This document shows, piece by piece, positions 32,070 through 33,524 of a stretch of 33,524 bases of DNA. Source of the stretch: an uncultured Streptococcus sp. (GTDB lineage Bacteria > Bacillota > Bacilli > Lactobacillales > Streptococcaceae); contig NZ_CAJPNR010000020.1 of the NCBI RefSeq assembly GCF_905372115.1, positions 1-33,524 of the forward strand. Reading direction: 5' to 3'. Each line of letters begins with the position of its first letter. Positions within the stretch are counted from its first letter, which is position 1. The notes under the pieces are model-generated. The model was not told the DNA's origin and ran no database searches. It was given only the letters and a program-made list of their open reading frames with translations. The position numbers and the translations under genes were made by a program.

Positions 32070-33337
32070 TATAATTTCTCGTTGACATAGCGGACGAAGT
32101 CATTCCACCAGACCTTAAAGAAAATGCTTTTTTCCACCTCTTGGCCTGCCACCATTGTGACAGAAGGTGCTTTGTTTTCCAGATAGCCTTGGCCGATTGG
32201 TTCAGGGTCGGTATAGGTCAAGGTTCCGAGTTCAGTATTTTTTTTCAGCGGAGCTTGGAAGCCTTTTTCGTTGGTTGAAAATTCTACCTTGTGCTCAGCC
32301 TGATTGGCGATGCGCTCAATGATGGTGAAATCCTTGCTGGCGACGGCTGGAACGGTCTTTTGCTTGCCGTCAATAACTGTTGAATGGCTTTTATTGTAGG
32401 CTTCCCCCTCAGCCACAATAGTCGTCTGGGTGAAGTTTTGCGAAACATAGTTCATTAAAGACGCTGTGGCTACAAAGCGTGCGTAGGGGTCGCCGTCGGT
32501 TTGCTCAACGTCCAGCACAACAGTAATCATGCGGATACCATTTTCAGTAGTCGTCGCAACAAAGGAAGATCCTCCCTTATCCGAACTGCCGGCTTTAAGT
32601 CCGTCTACACCTGAGCGGAAGTTGGACTGGTTTTCCAGCATGAAGTTATAATTTTCCAGACTCGTCCCCGCAATTTTGGCTGTGGACTTGGAAGTGATCT
32701 CTGTCACTTGAGGGAAGTCCATAATCAGATGCCGACTGATAACAGCCAAGTCGTAGGCGCTGAATTTGTTTTCAGTGTCCTTGCTTTTTTTAGCTGTGCT
32801 AGCTGAGGCGGTATAGTCTGTTTCTTCAGTTGCATATTCTAGAAGAAGAGTATTCAGCCCTGTGGAGTTTACAATAGTAGCATCTGTGATTCCCCATTCT
32901 TTAAGCTTGTCCTTCATCATTTGGACGAAATTTTCTTCGCTGCCCCCAACCTTTTCAGCCAAGGCAATCGTGGCACTGTTGGAGCTGGACATCAAGGAAG
33001 CGGCAATCAAGTCCTTGACTTTGTAACGTTTGGCTTCCAAAGGGACATTGCTGATATTTGGATTAGATATCAGATTGTAAGCATAGTCTGAAATATCAAC
33101 ATAGGTATCGGCAGTCAGGTCTCCTCTCTCAATGGCTTCATAGACCAGGTAGATGGTCAAAAGATTGGTGATGGAGCCGACTTCAATTGGAGTATTAGCA
33201 TCTTTTTCGTAGAGAATCTTTCCGGAAGTAGCGTCTACAGCCATTGCACTCTTAGCGGCAATGTCGTAATCATCTGCTGCAACCTTGCTGGCGGTCATTC
33301 CGACCAAAACTAGTAAACATAGGAATAATCGTTTCAT
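32069..33337 (-). CDS. DacA/PBP3-family D-Ala-D-Ala carboxypeptidase-like protein with altered active-site motifs
   Basis: The protein has 422 residues. A signal peptide (1-21) is followed by a peptidase S11 domain (about 27-290), a PBP5-type C-terminal domain, and a final amphipathic segment with FFKVWWNDFVRYV that would hold it to the membrane. Position next to the suf operon matches pneumococcal dacA (pbp3), whose product trims the terminal D-Ala of peptidoglycan. In this copy the nucleophile Ser55 is present, but the SxxK lysine is Asn58 (S-I-T-N, codon AAT). The SxN motif is intact (Ser118, Asn120), and KTG reads K-A-G at 248-250. Loss of the SxxK lysine normally abolishes activity, so this may be a non-catalytic paralogue. 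I therefore give no gene symbol. Confidence 0.9.
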   Translation of the reverse strand: MKRLFLCLLVLVGMTASKVAADDYDIAAKSAMAVDATSGKILYEKDANTPIEVGSITNLLTIYLVYEAIERGDLTADTYVDISDYAYNLISNPNISNVPLEAKRYKVKDLIAASLMSSSNSATIALAEKVGGSEENFVQMMKDKLKEWGITDATIVNSTGLNTLLLEYATEETDYTASASTAKKSKDTENKFSAYDLAVISRHLIMDFPQVTEITSKSTAKIAGTSLENYNFMLENQSNFRSGVDGLKAGSSDKGGSSFVATTTENGIRMITVVLDVEQTDGDPYARFVATASLMNYVSQNFTQTTIVAEGEAYNKSHSTVIDGKQKTVPAVASKDFTIIERIANQAEHKVEFSTNEKGFQAPLKKNTELGTLTYTDPEPIGQGYLENKAPSVTMVAGQEVEKSIFFKVWWNDFVRYVNEKL

Positions 33338-33364
33338 TTCTTTCCCCTAAAACAAGATATAACC

Positions 33365-33393
33365 ATTGTATCATAAAATTCTCTTTTCTTTTA
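33365..33393 (-). promoter_or_regulatory. Possible promoter of the DacA-like gene
   Basis: On the minus strand, TACAAT (33370-33365) with TGA in front, 27 bases before the ATG. The -35 (TAAAAG at 17 bases) is weak. The rest of 33394-33524 is very AT-rich with a 10-bp inverted repeat (33455-33464 and 33481-33490), and no gene was seen. Confidence 0.5.
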
Positions 33394-33524
33394 CAAACCA
33401 AGGATAATAAAAGATTACAAGATAAATGTAAAAAAGTAAAACAATCAACTTTAAGAGATTTTTTATAAAAATATCTTTCGAAAAAATCTCATAAAATAGA
33501 AAAATATTTGAAATAATACAGATA

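Noticed and set aside
33455..33490. 10-bp inverted repeat GAGATTTTTT/AAAAAATCTC near the right edge
   Set aside because: It has a 16-base loop in very AT-rich DNA with no neighbouring gene end in view, so it is too weak to call a terminator.

Overview
The window looks like a chromosomal segment from a viridans streptococcus, most likely of the sanguinis/gordonii group. This is inferred from gene content and order (rpmB, an Asp23-family gene and fakA in a row; ilvBNC plus ilvA; mecA followed by rgpG; sufCDSUB next to a DacA-family gene), from a CodY-type site, and from the many extended -10 promoters (TGnTATAAT type). It was not checked against any database.

Layout. (1) 1-4743 is an accessory region. 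It holds the 3' part of a Ser-rich protein gene, a decayed IS3-family transposase remnant, an orphan terminator, and a 1072-residue secreted protein. That protein has 18 tandem decapeptides, then a 26-residue Trp repeat, then a Lys-rich helical C-terminus with an internal duplication. The two large proteins share a motif, so they look like members of one family. (2) 4815-5994 is a two-gene module: a LytTR DNA-binding protein and a LiaF-like membrane protein. A perfect 9-bp direct repeat with a 12-bp spacer lies just upstream of its promoter. (3) 6046-9361 is a housekeeping stretch: ribosomal protein L28, an Asp23-family protein, a FakA/YloV-type DhaL protein and a lipoprotein. (4) 9435-13074 is an ABC exporter plus a NarL-type two-component system in one transcription unit, behind a promoter with a good -10, no recognisable -35, and TGACA/TGTCA dyads immediately upstream. 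(5) 13126-17813 is branched-chain amino acid synthesis (ilvB, ilvN, ilvC, ilvA) with a near-perfect CodY box at the front. (6) 17851-19200 encodes an SPFH protein and a 71-residue HTH-like protein. (7) 19222-21588, minus strand, is a polar amino acid ABC importer with a fused binding protein and permease. (8) 21619-26638 encodes a DUF2207 membrane protein, uppP, mecA and rgpG. (9) 26683-31929 is the sufCDSUB iron-sulfur assembly operon. (10) 32069-33337, minus strand, is a DacA/PBP3-type protein.

The points most worth a second look are: the secreted repeat protein and its partial neighbour, which I cannot assign to a known family; the DacA-family protein in which the SxxK lysine is Asn and the KTG threonine is Ala, suggesting a non-catalytic paralogue; the LytTR direct repeat; and the TGACA dyad cluster before the ABC/two-component operon. 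No tRNA, rRNA, CRISPR array, intact insertion sequence or prophage was seen.
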